Origin: DASXMR01 sp036495525
Lineage (GTDB): Bacteria; Actinomycetota; Actinomycetes; Streptosporangiales; Streptosporangiaceae
Length of the DNA stretch: 64,000 nt
NCBI GenBank assembly: GCA_036495525.1
Contig: DASXMR010000084.1
Coordinates: 1 to 64,000 of the forward strand
Direction: 5' to 3'
Below are positions 24,229-32,580 of this stretch, one piece after another. The notes under the pieces are model-generated. The model saw nothing but the letters and a program-made list of their open reading frames with translations, was not told where the DNA came from and did no database searches. The translations under genes and the position numbers were made by a program. The number at the start of each line of letters is the position of its first letter. The stretch's first letter is position 1.

Positions 24229-25499
24229 GCTTCCACCGCGGCGCCGACCTCGCTCATCGCGGTGCCGTACATGTGCAGCAGCCGGTCGACGGTGACCGAC
24301 CAGCCGAACCCTGAAGCGTGCTCACGCGCGCCCCTCGACAGCCGGGCGAGCACGGCCGGCTGAGTGATCAGGTCGCGAACCGCCCTGGCATAAGACGCCG
24401 GCTCACGGGAGTCGACCAGCACCCCGGACAGGCCATGACGCACGGCAGTGCGCAGGCCCCCGACCGAGGCCGCGACCACTGGCGTACCGCAGGCCTGAGC
24501 TTCAACTGCGACCAGCCCGAACGACTCGGAGTACGACGGCACCATGACCAGTGTCGCCGCGCGGTACCAGTCTGCCAGCTCGGCCTGCGGGCACGGCGGC
24601 TCCAACCGGACGCAGCCCGAGATGCCCAGGCTCGCGGCCAGCTGAGCCAGCCCGTCTGGATCAGCCCGGCCAGCGCCGCTTGGCCCGCCGACGAACGCGA
24701 CCGTCAGCCGGCCCGCCAGTGCAGGATCGGCCTGTATCAGCTGCGCTGCTGCGTGCAGCACGAGATCCGGGGCCTTGAGGGGCTGTACCCGGCCGGCGAA
24801 GACCAGCAGCACGCCGTCCTGCGGCAGCCCTAGCCGTTGCCTGGCCTGCTGCTGCGAGCCAGGGCGGAAGATGGCGAGATCGACCCCCGGATTGATCACC
24901 GTGACCCGGCTCGGCTCGGCTGCGTACAGCTCGATCAGCTGCCTGGCTTCCTCGTCGGTGTTGGCCACCAGCCGGTCGGCGGCGGCGACGACCTCCGCCT
25001 CACCACGCAGCCGGACGGCCGGCTCGGCCCGCTCCCCGGACGCCAGCGCGGCGTTCTTGACCCGGCCAAGGGTGTGCATGGACTGGACGAACGGAACCCC
25101 CCAGCGCTCCTTGGCCACGGCGCCGACCTGGCCGGACAGCCAGTAGTGCCCGTGCACCAGGTCGTACCGGCCAGGCGCGTGCGCCGCCTCGGCGCGAAGC
25201 ACCTCGAAGGTGAAATGGCAGAGCTGGCCGGGCAGGTCGGCCTTGTCGAGATCCTCGAACGGCCCGGCGGCCAGGTGCCGCACGAGCACGCCCGGCGCAA
25301 GCTCCGCCACCGGTGGCAGGTCGCGCGAGACCGCCCTGGTGAAGATGTCCACTTCGACGCCTCTGGCGGCCAGCCGCCTGGCCACCTCGACGACATAGAC
25401 ATTGAGTCCGCCTGCATCACCGGTTCCCGGCTGCTCAAGCGGCGATGTGTGAACGCTGACAGTCGCGATTCGCCGGGGCAAGCGTCGCGGCACGGGCAT
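24225..25499 (-). CDS. mshA: D-inositol-3-phosphate glycosyltransferase (mycothiol step 1)
   Basis: A 424-residue GT4 enzyme that transfers GlcNAc from UDP-GlcNAc to 1D-myo-inositol 3-phosphate, the first step of mycothiol synthesis. It shows the MshA N-terminus SVHTSPLEQPGTGDAGGLNVY, the substrate-phosphate region GHYWLSGQVG, NPGVD, the GT-B nucleotide motif FAGRVQPLKAPD and the ESFGLVAVE (EX7E) site. ATG 25499 fits the family start. A longer frame to 25610 has no family counterpart. It diverges from gpmA with 103 bp between. The ybjN-mshA-gpmA-senX3-regX3 order is the one known from mycobacteria. Confidence 0.95.
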   Translation of the reverse strand: MPVPRRLPRRIATVSVHTSPLEQPGTGDAGGLNVYVVEVARRLAARGVEVDIFTRAVSRDLPPVAELAPGVLVRHLAAGPFEDLDKADLPGQLCHFTFEVLRAEAAHAPGRYDLVHGHYWLSGQVGAVAKERWGVPFVQSMHTLGRVKNAALASGERAEPAVRLRGEAEVVAAADRLVANTDEEARQLIELYAAEPSRVTVINPGVDLAIFRPGSQQQARQRLGLPQDGVLLVFAGRVQPLKAPDLVLHAAAQLIQADPALAGRLTVAFVGGPSGAGRADPDGLAQLAASLGISGCVRLEPPCPQAELADWYRAATLVMVPSYSESFGLVAVEAQACGTPVVAASVGGLRTAVRHGLSGVLVDSREPASYARAVRDLITQPAVLARLSRGAREHASGFGWSVTVDRLLHMYGTAMSEVGAAVEA

Positions 25500-25602
25500 G
25501 CACCTCCGAGAGAGGAACCCCGTGCCAGGCCGTCCTGTTCCCTGGCCAGCCGGTCCGTCAGCCAGCCCGGCCAGCCAGGCAGCCGGCGGTAGGCTCACGG
25601 TC

Positions 25603-26346
25603 ATGCCCACCCTGGTGCTGCTGCGTCACGGCGAGAGCCAGTGGAATGCCGAGAACCTGTTCACCGGCTGGGTCGACGTGGGGCTGTCGGACCGGGGGGT
25701 CAAGGAGGCCGCGCACGCGGGCACGCTGCTCGCGGACTCGGGGCTGCGTCCCGCCGTGGTGCACACCTCAGTGCTGACCAGGGCGATCCAGACAGCGAAT
25801 GGCGCGCTCGAGACAGCCGGCCTGGGCTGGCTGCCGGTGCGCAGATCCTGGCGACTGAACGAGCGGCACTACGGCGCCCTGCAGGGCAAGAACAAGGCGC
25901 AGACCCGCCAGGAGTACGGCCACGAGCAGTACATGCTCTGGCGGCGCTCGTACTCGGTCCCGCCGCCGCCACTCGCCGACGACGATCCGCTCTCCCCGGT
26001 CGGCGATCCGCGGTACGCGCTGCTTCCGGACGAGCTGATGCCCAGGACCGAGTGCCTTCGTGACGTCGTCGCACGGCTGCTGCCGTACTGGCACGACGCG
26101 ATCATCGGCGATCTTGCGGCCGGCCGGACCGTGCTCGTCGCAGCACACGGCAACTCGATCCGCGCGCTGGTCAAGCACCTGGACGAGATCAGCGACGAGG
26201 AGATTTCCGAGCTGAACATCCCGACCGGCATCCCGCTGGTGTACGAGCTGGACGACGGCTTCCGGCCGGCCAGCCGCGGCGGGCGGTACCTGGATCCAGA
26301 GGCGGCCGCCGAGGCGGTCGTGGCTGTGCGCAGCCAGGGCCAGTAG
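25603..26346 (+). CDS. gpmA: 2,3-bisphosphoglycerate-dependent phosphoglycerate mutase
   Basis: A 247-residue glycolytic enzyme interconverting 3- and 2-phosphoglycerate. The phospho-accepting His9 is in LLRHGESQWN, the substrate loop is present (RRSYSVPPPPL), and the second His lies in VAAHGNSIRALVKHL. ATG 25603 gives the usual family length. It is upstream of senX3-regX3, as in mycobacteria. Confidence 0.95.
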   Translation: MPTLVLLRHGESQWNAENLFTGWVDVGLSDRGVKEAAHAGTLLADSGLRPAVVHTSVLTRAIQTANGALETAGLGWLPVRRSWRLNERHYGALQGKNKAQTRQEYGHEQYMLWRRSYSVPPPPLADDDPLSPVGDPRYALLPDELMPRTECLRDVVARLLPYWHDAIIGDLAAGRTVLVAAHGNSIRALVKHLDEISDEEISELNIPTGIPLVYELDDGFRPASRGGRYLDPEAAAEAVVAVRSQGQ

Positions 26347-26605
26347 TCGCTGACCTGGGCATCTGCCCGATATCCTGCGGTCAGGGGGATGTCGCGCAGA
26401 CGGACGGGGGATGTATGAGGGCAACCCGGCATATGAATATTGCGCGAACAACGGTCCAGGCTGGCATCTGGCCTGCTGCGCCGCTTGCGCCTGCCGCTTA
26501 CCATCGGAGCGTGGATCCGGGCATGTCTGCCGTCGTGCGCGCCTGCGCGCCAGGCGCTGCCGCAGGCTACCCAGTACCCGCGCAGGCCTGCAGAGCGGCG
26601 ACAGA
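26347..26605 (+). other. Gap between gpmA and senX3-like gene
   Basis: 259 bp where the N-terminal membrane anchors of a SenX3 protein would normally be encoded. No frame encodes two hydrophobic helices. A 64-codon frame at 26415-26609 (GGGGG before ATG, stop overlapping ATG 26606 as ATGA) has poor codon bias and is not accepted as a gene. Confidence 0.5.
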
Positions 26606-27748
26606 ATGAGGCTGCGGGTGCCGCCGGATTCCAGCGGCGGCGCGCCTGCGCAGGCGCCGCAGTCTACCCGCCTGCCGGCCGGCATCGCGTCCGTGCTGTC
26701 CGTGCTGTCGTCATCATCGGTGGTACTCGACCGGGACGACCGGGTTCTCCGCAGCAGCGCCGCCGCGCGCGACTTCGGCCTGGTCGAGGACGACCAGCTG
26801 GTCTCCGGCGAGCTGCTGGCGCTGGTCAGGCAGGTACGCCGGGACGGCGAGATCCGCGAGGGCGAGATCGAGATCTCCACCAGCGGCTTTGACGGCAGGA
26901 TCACCACGTTCGGGGTCCGGGTCGCGCCGCTGGGCGCCAGGGTCGGTGACGGCGGGCTTGTGCTGCTGCTGGCCGAGGACCAGACGGAGAGCCGGCGGGT
27001 CGAGGAAGTCCGCCGCGACTTCGTCGCCAACACCAGCCACGAGCTCAAGACCCCGGTGGGCGCGCTTGCCCTGCTCGCCGAGACGGTCGAGGACGCGGCC
27101 GATGACCCGGAGGCGGTACGGCGCTTCGCCGGGCGGATGCGGCAGGAAGCCTCCCGGCTGACCAACCTGGTCCAGGACATGATCACGCTGTCCCGGATCC
27201 AGGCAGCCGAGCCAGTGCCCGACCCCCTTCCGGTCGGGCTCGACGCGGTCGTGACCGAGGCGATCGACCGCTGCCGGATGAAGGCAGCCGCTGGCGGCAT
27301 AGAGCTGGCCGCGAGCGGCGCCCGCGGCATCAACGTGCTCGGCGATGAGGACCTGCTGGTAACCGCGCTGCGCAACCTGCTTGAGAACGCCGTTGCCTAC
27401 AGCCCGGAGCGGACCAGGGTGGTGGTCTCCACCAGGCGGGCTGATGGCGGGCATTCTGAGATCACTGTCACCGACCAGGGCATCGGCATCCCCGAGCGGG
27501 ACCTGGAGCGGATCTTCGAGCGGTTCTACCGGGTGGACCCTGCCCGGTCCCGCGCCACCGGCGGCACCGGCCTGGGGCTGGCCATCGTCAAGCACGTGAT
27601 GGCCGCCCACGGCGGGATGGTCAGGGTCTGGAGTAAAGAAGGCGCAGGGTCAACGTTCACGCTGCGGCTGCCGTCGCTGCCCCTTGGACCCGGCAGCAGC
27701 GAGAACGGCGCCGCGCATGGGCATTCTGCCAGGGAGGCAGTGAAGTGA
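26606..27748 (+). CDS. senX3: SenX3-like sensor histidine kinase, lacking membrane anchor
   Basis: About 380 residues. A PAS-like segment (VVLDRDDRVLRSSAAARDFG) leads to the H-box RRDFVANTSHELKTPVGALALLAE, an N-box (NLLENAVAYSPE), DQGIGIP, and the G-box GGTGLGLAIVKH. The sequence closely follows mycobacterial SenX3 from the PAS region onward. SenX3 normally has two N-terminal transmembrane helices. Here no in-frame hydrophobic stretch exists, so the kinase appears cytosolic. ATG 26606 is the best start by homology but has a weak ribosome site. An in-frame ATG at 26411 would add a Cys/Arg-rich non-hydrophobic stretch. The next gene, its regulator, overlaps by 4 bp. Confidence 0.85.
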   Translation: MRLRVPPDSSGGAPAQAPQSTRLPAGIASVLSVLSSSSVVLDRDDRVLRSSAAARDFGLVEDDQLVSGELLALVRQVRRDGEIREGEIEISTSGFDGRITTFGVRVAPLGARVGDGGLVLLLAEDQTESRRVEEVRRDFVANTSHELKTPVGALALLAETVEDAADDPEAVRRFAGRMRQEASRLTNLVQDMITLSRIQAAEPVPDPLPVGLDAVVTEAIDRCRMKAAAGGIELAASGARGINVLGDEDLLVTALRNLLENAVAYSPERTRVVVSTRRADGGHSEITVTDQGIGIPERDLERIFERFYRVDPARSRATGGTGLGLAIVKHVMAAHGGMVRVWSKEGAGSTFTLRLPSLPLGPGSSENGAAHGHSAREAVK

Positions 27749-28443
27749 CACGGGTGCTCGTGGTCGAGGATGAGGCGTCGTTCAGCGACCCGCTCTCCTA
27801 CATGCTGCGCAAGGAGGGGTTCGAGGTCGCGGTGTGCGCCACCGGGCCTGACGCGATCGAGAGCTTCGACCGCACTGGCGCCGACCTGGTTCTGCTCGAC
27901 CTCATGCTGCCTGGCCTGCCGGGCAGCGAGGTGTGCCGGGCTCTGCGGGAGCGGTCAAGCGTGCCCGTCATCATGCTGACCGCCAAGGACGGCGAGATCG
28001 ATAAGGTCGTGGGCCTGGAACTGGGCGCGGACGACTACGTGACCAAGCCGTTCTCCTCGCGCGAGCTCGTCGCCAGGATGCGCGCCGTGCTGCGCCGTCG
28101 CGGCGACTCCGACGAGCCGAGCACGTCGATCATGGAATCCGGCCCCGTCCGGATGGACGTCGACCGGCACGTTGTCACCGTCCGCAGCAAGCAGGTGCAG
28201 CTTCCGCTCAAGGAGTTCGAGCTGCTTGAGGTGCTGCTGCGCAACGCGGGCCGGGTGCTCACCAGGATGCAGCTCATCGACCGGGTCTGGGGCGCGGACT
28301 ACGTCGGTGACACCAAGACGCTTGACGTGCACGTGAAGCGGCTGCGGGCCAAGGTCGAGGTCGACCCGGCCAGCCCGGCGCATATCGTCACGGTCCGCGG
28401 TCTCGGCTACAAGTTCGAGCCCGGCTCGCTCGCCGCCGTCTAG
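27745..28443 (+). CDS. regX3: RegX3-like response regulator
   Basis: A 232-residue OmpR-family regulator. The receiver domain (1-120) has phospho-acceptor D52 in VLLDLMLPG and the lysine in DDYVTKPFS. The C-terminal winged helix contains LPLKEFELLEVLLRNAGRVLTR and VDVHVKRLRAKVE-type wing residues. In mycobacteria RegX3 drives the phosphate-starvation response. GTG 27745 overlaps the kinase stop, so the pair is co-translated. No pst or phoU gene is in the window. Confidence 0.92.
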   Translation: MTRVLVVEDEASFSDPLSYMLRKEGFEVAVCATGPDAIESFDRTGADLVLLDLMLPGLPGSEVCRALRERSSVPVIMLTAKDGEIDKVVGLELGADDYVTKPFSSRELVARMRAVLRRRGDSDEPSTSIMESGPVRMDVDRHVVTVRSKQVQLPLKEFELLEVLLRNAGRVLTRMQLIDRVWGADYVGDTKTLDVHVKRLRAKVEVDPASPAHIVTVRGLGYKFEPGSLAAV

Positions 28444-28448
28444 CCGTG

Positions 28449-28477
28449 CAGCCCGCCTGGCCCGAGGTTACGGGCTG
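28449..28477. terminator. Hairpin between convergent regX3 and lpqE-like genes
   Basis: CAGCCCG (28449-28455) pairs with CGGGCTG (28471-28477) across a 15-base loop in the 24-bp gap between two convergent genes, overlapping the stop of the lpqE-like gene. It may terminate both, but the loop is long. Confidence 0.35.
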
Positions 28478-29079
28478 GGTGACGGGCTAGGCGTGGGCGT
28501 GGCCTTCCGGCGGTGCGGGTGCCGACGCGGATGCACCGCGGCGGTCGGCGTCGGCGCCGGCGGGGAGAACGTGGCGAAGTACTGCGCTCGCGGCATGACC
28601 GGCACGCTCAGGGTGACGGTGCCGGCGTGCTGGAAGGTCATCGTCACCGGGATGAAGGAGCCCCCGGTTACGGTCCTGGTCAGCCCGCTCAGCACCGCGG
28701 TCGGCTGCGGCCCGGTGAGCAGCACTGCCTGGTTCGGCGTCAGCTGCACCGAGCCGCCGGGCAGGCTCACCGACGCCGCGGTGCCAGGCGCCGTGACGCG
28801 CAGCAGGGTGTCGCTGTGGTCGTTGTTGTTGACCAGGGCGAAGAACAGCCCGGTGGACTGGCCGGCGGCCAGTGCCTGGCCGAGCGGTGCGCCGAGCACG
28901 AAGACGTTCCTGATCGAGATGTCGCCGAACTCGGTGCCCGCACCGTCGCTTGGCTGATGCCACCGAAGGCTCGGCGCGTCGTTGCCCGCCTCGCAGCCGG
29001 CCAGGATCGGAATCAGCGCGGCCACGGCCACGATCATCGCGCGGCGCGTCAGCGCGGCGCCGGAACGGCTGCGGATCAC
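28468..29079 (-). CDS. LpqE-like lipoprotein
   Basis: A 203-residue exported lipoprotein: a basic N-terminus, a hydrophobic core, and a lipobox ILAGC with the lipidated Cys at residue 29. The mature part reads ISIRNVFVLGAP...LFFALVNNNDHSDTLLRVTA, a beta-sandwich pattern shared with LpqE and loosely with copper-chaperone (PCuAC) folds, but without Met/His metal ligands. The tail is Pro/Ala/His/Arg-rich and disordered. In mycobacteria lpqE sits beside carD, and carD is close here too. The function is unknown. Confidence 0.75.
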   Translation of the reverse strand: MIRSRSGAALTRRAMIVAVAALIPILAGCEAGNDAPSLRWHQPSDGAGTEFGDISIRNVFVLGAPLGQALAAGQSTGLFFALVNNNDHSDTLLRVTAPGTAASVSLPGGSVQLTPNQAVLLTGPQPTAVLSGLTRTVTGGSFIPVTMTFQHAGTVTLSVPVMPRAQYFATFSPPAPTPTAAVHPRRHPHRRKATPTPSPSPSP

Positions 29080-29188
29080 GCGAGCTCTCCTCGCCTTCGT
29101 GACTGAGGCACCAGGACCTGGGACAGATTAGCCCTCATCGGGATCGCCCTCGCCGCCGGCCTGCCGCTCCTCGCGGACTCAGGCCGGT

Positions 29189-29938
29189 CTAGGGCAGCGC
29201 GACTAGATCGGCCCGCAACTCGGACTCAGGCGGGAGCGTCAGCGCGAACCGGAGCGACTGGTCGGACCCGACCAGGATCAGTGACGGCCCGGTCGCCGAT
29301 GTCTGGTATCTGCTGGCCAGCAGGCCGGCCCGGTCAACGGCCACCCTGGGCCCTGCCGGTCCGGCTGCGAACTGCCTGAGCTGCTGCGCGGTGGTGGCGC
29401 TGCCGACCAGATAGACGGGCACGCCGGCATTGCCGGCCTGCCTGATCAGCGCCTGCAGCGCAAGCTGGCACGCACAGCTGCCAGGGACGATCGCGAGCGC
29501 CGTCTTGCCTAGGTGGCTTAGTCGTACCGCCTGGCCGTTGACGCTGACCGTCTTGTCCGGCAGGTGCCCTGGCAGCCGCTGCAGCCGCGCCAGGACCTGT
29601 GCCGGAGCCTGGGTCGCCGGGGCGCTGGCTGCCGGGCCACCGGAAGCGGGCCCGCTCGCCTGTCCTCTCGGAATCACATCACCTGACGCGGTGAAAACCG
29701 TGAGTACCACGGCCGCTATCAGCGCGAAGATCAGGCACCCGGCCAGCAGCGGCATGATTACGCCGTCGCCAGTCGCCGGCCGGTACAGCCGGCGCAGGCG
29801 GCGCTGACGCCGCAGGGCACGCTGCTCGCGGTGGTAAGCCTGCACGTCACGATCGAGTTCCCTGGCATCGTCAGGGATCTCGATGTCCACCGGTGGCAGG
29901 CCGAAATCGTCCCGGTCCGGTTCGCCGCCAGGATTCAC
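29189..29938 (-). CDS. Single-pass membrane protein of unknown function
   Basis: A 249-residue protein with an acidic then strongly Arg-rich cytoplasmic N-terminus (about 1-58) and one transmembrane helix (about 62-84). An Ala/Pro/Gly linker follows, then a ~130-residue extracytosolic domain. This domain contains LGKTALAIVPGSCACQLALQALI and alternates beta/alpha, reminiscent of a thioredoxin-like fold with a CAC pair, but I cannot assign it. It lies between the lpqE-like gene and carD. Confidence 0.7.
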   Translation of the reverse strand: MNPGGEPDRDDFGLPPVDIEIPDDARELDRDVQAYHREQRALRRQRRLRRLYRPATGDGVIMPLLAGCLIFALIAAVVLTVFTASGDVIPRGQASGPASGGPAASAPATQAPAQVLARLQRLPGHLPDKTVSVNGQAVRLSHLGKTALAIVPGSCACQLALQALIRQAGNAGVPVYLVGSATTAQQLRQFAAGPAGPRVAVDRAGLLASRYQTSATGPSLILVGSDQSLRFALTLPPESELRADLVALP

Positions 29939-30240
29939 GCAAACCCCTCTGGCATGAGCGCAACGTCCACTTCCAGTATGTGCCCATGACGTCTGGTCCG
30001 CGACCGCGGCCGGCCCTGCCAGCTACGGTCAGCGCCGGGTCGGTCGCCGGCCGCTACCTGGCCGCGACTGGCCGCCGCGGCATGCCATGGCGGCCGCAGG
30101 CGGCGCGCGCGGACCGCGCCGGCCTGACCGAAATTAGGCTTCCCGAATTGCGCCATTGACCTGCAGGTATGCCCTGAAGCTCGGCCAATCACCCCGCTTC
30201 GCCGTGGTAACATGACTTCAGCGGAAGGGGTACATGCCAC
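29939..30240. promoter_or_regulatory. Divergent region upstream of carD
   Basis: 302 bp without a gene. TTGACC at 30156-30161 resembles a -35, but no matching -10 lies at the right distance. TAACAT at 30208-30213 could be a -10. GGAAGGGG just before carD is its ribosome site, with 10 bases of spacing. Confidence 0.4.
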
Positions 30241-30723
30241 ATGTCTTTCAAGGTCGGCGACACCGTCGTCTACCCCCACCATGGGGCTGCTCGGATCGAA
30301 GAGATCGAGACTCGCTCTATCAAGGGCGAGGACAAGTCCTACCTCGTGCTCAAGGTCGACAAAGGTGACCTTACAGTGCGAGTCCCGGCTGACAACGCGG
30401 AGCTAGTCGGCGTCCGGGACGTGGTGGGGCAGGAAGGGCTGGAGCGGGTGTTCGAGGTGCTGCGCGCCCCGTACACCGAGGAGCCGACCAACTGGTCCCG
30501 GCGCTACAAGGCCAACCTGGAGAAGCTCGCCTCCGGCGACGTGAACAAGGTGGCGGAAGTAGTCCGTGACCTGTGGCGGAGGGACCGCGAGCGCGGCCTG
30601 TCGGCCGGCGAGAAGCGCATGCTGGCCAAGGCGCGGCAGATCCTGGTGAGTGAGCTGGCCCTGGCCGAGAAGACGAACGAGGACAAGGCCGAGGCGCTGC
30701 TCGACGAGATCCTCGCGACCTGA
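30241..30723 (+). CDS. carD: CarD-family RNA polymerase-binding regulator
   Basis: A 160-residue global transcription factor that binds the RNA polymerase beta lobe and stabilises open complexes. The N-terminal Tudor-like RNAP-interaction domain starts FKVGDTVVYPHHGAARIEEIE. The C-terminal helical DNA-binding domain contains the conserved Trp in EEPTNWSRRYKANLEKL that wedges at the upstream edge of the bubble. It is full length. It is followed 37 bp later by ispF. Confidence 0.95.
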   Translation: MSFKVGDTVVYPHHGAARIEEIETRSIKGEDKSYLVLKVDKGDLTVRVPADNAELVGVRDVVGQEGLERVFEVLRAPYTEEPTNWSRRYKANLEKLASGDVNKVAEVVRDLWRRDRERGLSAGEKRMLAKARQILVSELALAEKTNEDKAEALLDEILAT

Positions 30724-30760
30724 GCCAGGGTCGTCCAGCCGATCAGGGCGCGTACGCCTG

Positions 30761-31252
30761 ATGGACGGGCCGCTGCCGCGTGTCGGCGTAGGCACGGATG
30801 TGCATCCGCTGCGCGCGGGCAGGCCTCTTTATGTTGCGTGCTTGCACTGGCCGGGTGAGCCCGGCCTCGCCGGCCACTCCGATGGCGACGTAGCCGCTCA
30901 CGCTGCCTGCGACGCGCTGCTGTCGGCGGCTGGCCTGGGCGATCTTGGCGGCCAGTTCGGTACCGACCGTCCCGAGTGGGCCGGCGCGCGCGGCTCAGCG
31001 TTGCTCGGCGCCACCGCGGAGCTGATTGCCGCGGCCGGCTACCTGGTAGGCAACGTCGCGGTCCAGGTCATCGGCAACCGGCCGAGGATCGGATCACGGC
31101 GTGCCGAGGCGCAGGAGGCGATGTCGGCGGCGCTCGGCGGCGCGCCGGTCAGCGTGTCGGGCACGACGACCGATGGCCTCGGGCTGACCGGCCGCGGCGA
31201 GGGCGTCGCGGCCATCGCCACCGCGCTCATCGTGCCGGCCAACCCTGCCTGA
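30761..31252 (+). CDS. ispF: 2-C-methyl-D-erythritol 2,4-cyclodiphosphate synthase
   Basis: A 163-residue trimeric enzyme of the MEP isoprenoid pathway. Zinc ligands Asp and His are in GTDVHPL, and the third His in AGHSDGDVAAHA. The C-terminal TTDGLGLTGRGEGVAAIA region is typical. In most actinobacteria ispD lies between carD and ispF, or is fused to ispF. Neither is true here, so ispD must be elsewhere in the genome. It probably shares the carD transcript. Confidence 0.93.
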   Translation: MDGPLPRVGVGTDVHPLRAGRPLYVACLHWPGEPGLAGHSDGDVAAHAACDALLSAAGLGDLGGQFGTDRPEWAGARGSALLGATAELIAAAGYLVGNVAVQVIGNRPRIGSRRAEAQEAMSAALGGAPVSVSGTTTDGLGLTGRGEGVAAIATALIVPANPA

Positions 31253-31273
31253 GCACGAAGCCGGCGTCCGTGG

Positions 31274-32368
31274 TCAGTCGGCTGGCGGCGTCGGGCCGCT
31301 CCGCAGCCGGTCGAAGCTGGCCGGGCCGGCATCCGGCGCTCCGCCCGCGGCGACCGGCGCGCCGTCATGGCTGTCATCTGCATCCGCGGCCTCGGCTGCC
31401 TGCTGCCCTGACTCACCCGGCTCAGCTTGGGTCACGGCGGGCAGCCGCGCGCTGTCCCGGTCATCAACCTGGCCGGCGCCTTCGTCCGGATCGTCCGGCC
31501 CGGCCGGGCCCGGATCTTCGGCGGCGCCTGGCGCCGACGCTGACGGCGCTGAGGATGACCCGGCCGCCAATGGCTCGGACGCCAGTGACTCGGCTGACGA
31601 TGGCTCGGGTGACGATGGCTCGGGTGACGATGGCTCGGCCGACGACGGCTTGGCGGATGGCGGTGGATACGTCGTCCATGGCACCCAGGGCCGCTCGGCC
31701 GGCGCTTCATCATCATCGCCAGCCGGGCGCCACTCTGGCAGGTCAGCTGCTGCCTGCGTCGCGGCCGGGTCAGCGGGGACGGCAGCAGCAGCCGGTCCGT
31801 CGGCAGTCAGCGCGGTGCCCGAAACTGCCGGAGGCTGGATGGTCATCGTGACGGCAGCTGGCGCGTGGCCTGCCGGTGCGCCGCCGGCCAGCCGCGCGGC
31901 GGCCGGGGCCGCGGCACGGCGGGGCCGGCCGTGCCTGAGCATGACTGCCAGCAGCCCGAAGCCGGCCAGCAGCAGCACCCACGGGATGATCGCCGCCGCG
32001 ATCTCGCTGGCCCGGTGCGGGATGCGCGTCCCGGCCGCGTGCAGCGCGTCGGCCCCGGCGGCAGCGGCGAGCAGCACCAGCAGGCTCAGCCAGGCGTAAC
32101 AGCGGGCTACCGGGCCGGCGCCGCGCAGCGCGAGTACCGCAGCGCTCGCCACGACCACCAGCGCGTCGATGGCGGGCGGGTAGATCCTGGCCAGCGACAC
32201 TGTGACGCCTGCCTGCCTGGCGATCGCGTGCACGCCGGCGTAGGAGAGGGTGAACGCCGCTGCGGCGAGCACGAGTACCCCGGCCGATGCGGCGGTCAGC
32301 GCGGCGGCCCGCAGTCCGGAACTCGTGCCGTGCTGATGCGGCGCGGCCGCGGAATGACTGTCGCTCAT
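31274..32368 (-). CDS. DUF2637-type membrane protein with repetitive acidic tail
   Basis: A 364-residue protein. Residues about 18-150 hold four hydrophobic helices resembling DUF2637/SpdA-like proteins of actinobacterial plasmids and integrated elements (LSYAGVHAIARQAGVTVSLARIYPPAIDALVV). The remaining ~210 residues are Ala/Pro/Ser/Asp/Glu-rich and disordered, including (S/P)EPSS repeats encoded by 15-bp DNA repeats. DUF2637 proteins often accompany transfer genes, but no others are seen here. It begins the 5.6-kb block that separates ispF from cysS. Confidence 0.7.
   Translation of the reverse strand: MSDSHSAAAPHQHGTSSGLRAAALTAASAGVLVLAAAAFTLSYAGVHAIARQAGVTVSLARIYPPAIDALVVVASAAVLALRGAGPVARCYAWLSLLVLLAAAAGADALHAAGTRIPHRASEIAAAIIPWVLLLAGFGLLAVMLRHGRPRRAAAPAAARLAGGAPAGHAPAAVTMTIQPPAVSGTALTADGPAAAAVPADPAATQAAADLPEWRPAGDDDEAPAERPWVPWTTYPPPSAKPSSAEPSSPEPSSPEPSSAESLASEPLAAGSSSAPSASAPGAAEDPGPAGPDDPDEGAGQVDDRDSARLPAVTQAEPGESGQQAAEAADADDSHDGAPVAAGGAPDAGPASFDRLRSGPTPPAD
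31596..31655. repeat. Four 15-bp in-frame repeats
   Basis: GACGATGGCTCGGGT occurs at 31596-31610 and 31611-31625, with close variants at 31626-31640 and 31641-31655. In the minus-strand gene they encode the Ser/Pro/Glu tail repeats. The period is a multiple of three, so changes in copy number keep the frame. Confidence 0.9.
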
Positions 32369-32580
32369 CGGGGCACTGTCATCCTTCCGTGCGCCGGACG
32401 CGGCGACCAGGCCGGGCGCGGCAGCTGCCGGGCAGGCCCGGCCGGCCTATAGTCGGAAACGGGGTAATCCCAGGCCAGGCGCCGCTGCCGGGTGGCCGCC
32501 AGCATGGCCGACGGCGATCTGCCAATCGCCGAATGGCGGTCTCGGCCGACTTCGCGATCATGGCATTTTAAGGAGACGAT

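Noticed and set aside
26415..26609. A 64-codon frame between gpmA and the senX3-like gene, ending in ATGA overlap
   Set aside because: Weak third-position bias, no hydrophobic or family pattern, and a poorly spaced ribosome site. Kept only as a note.
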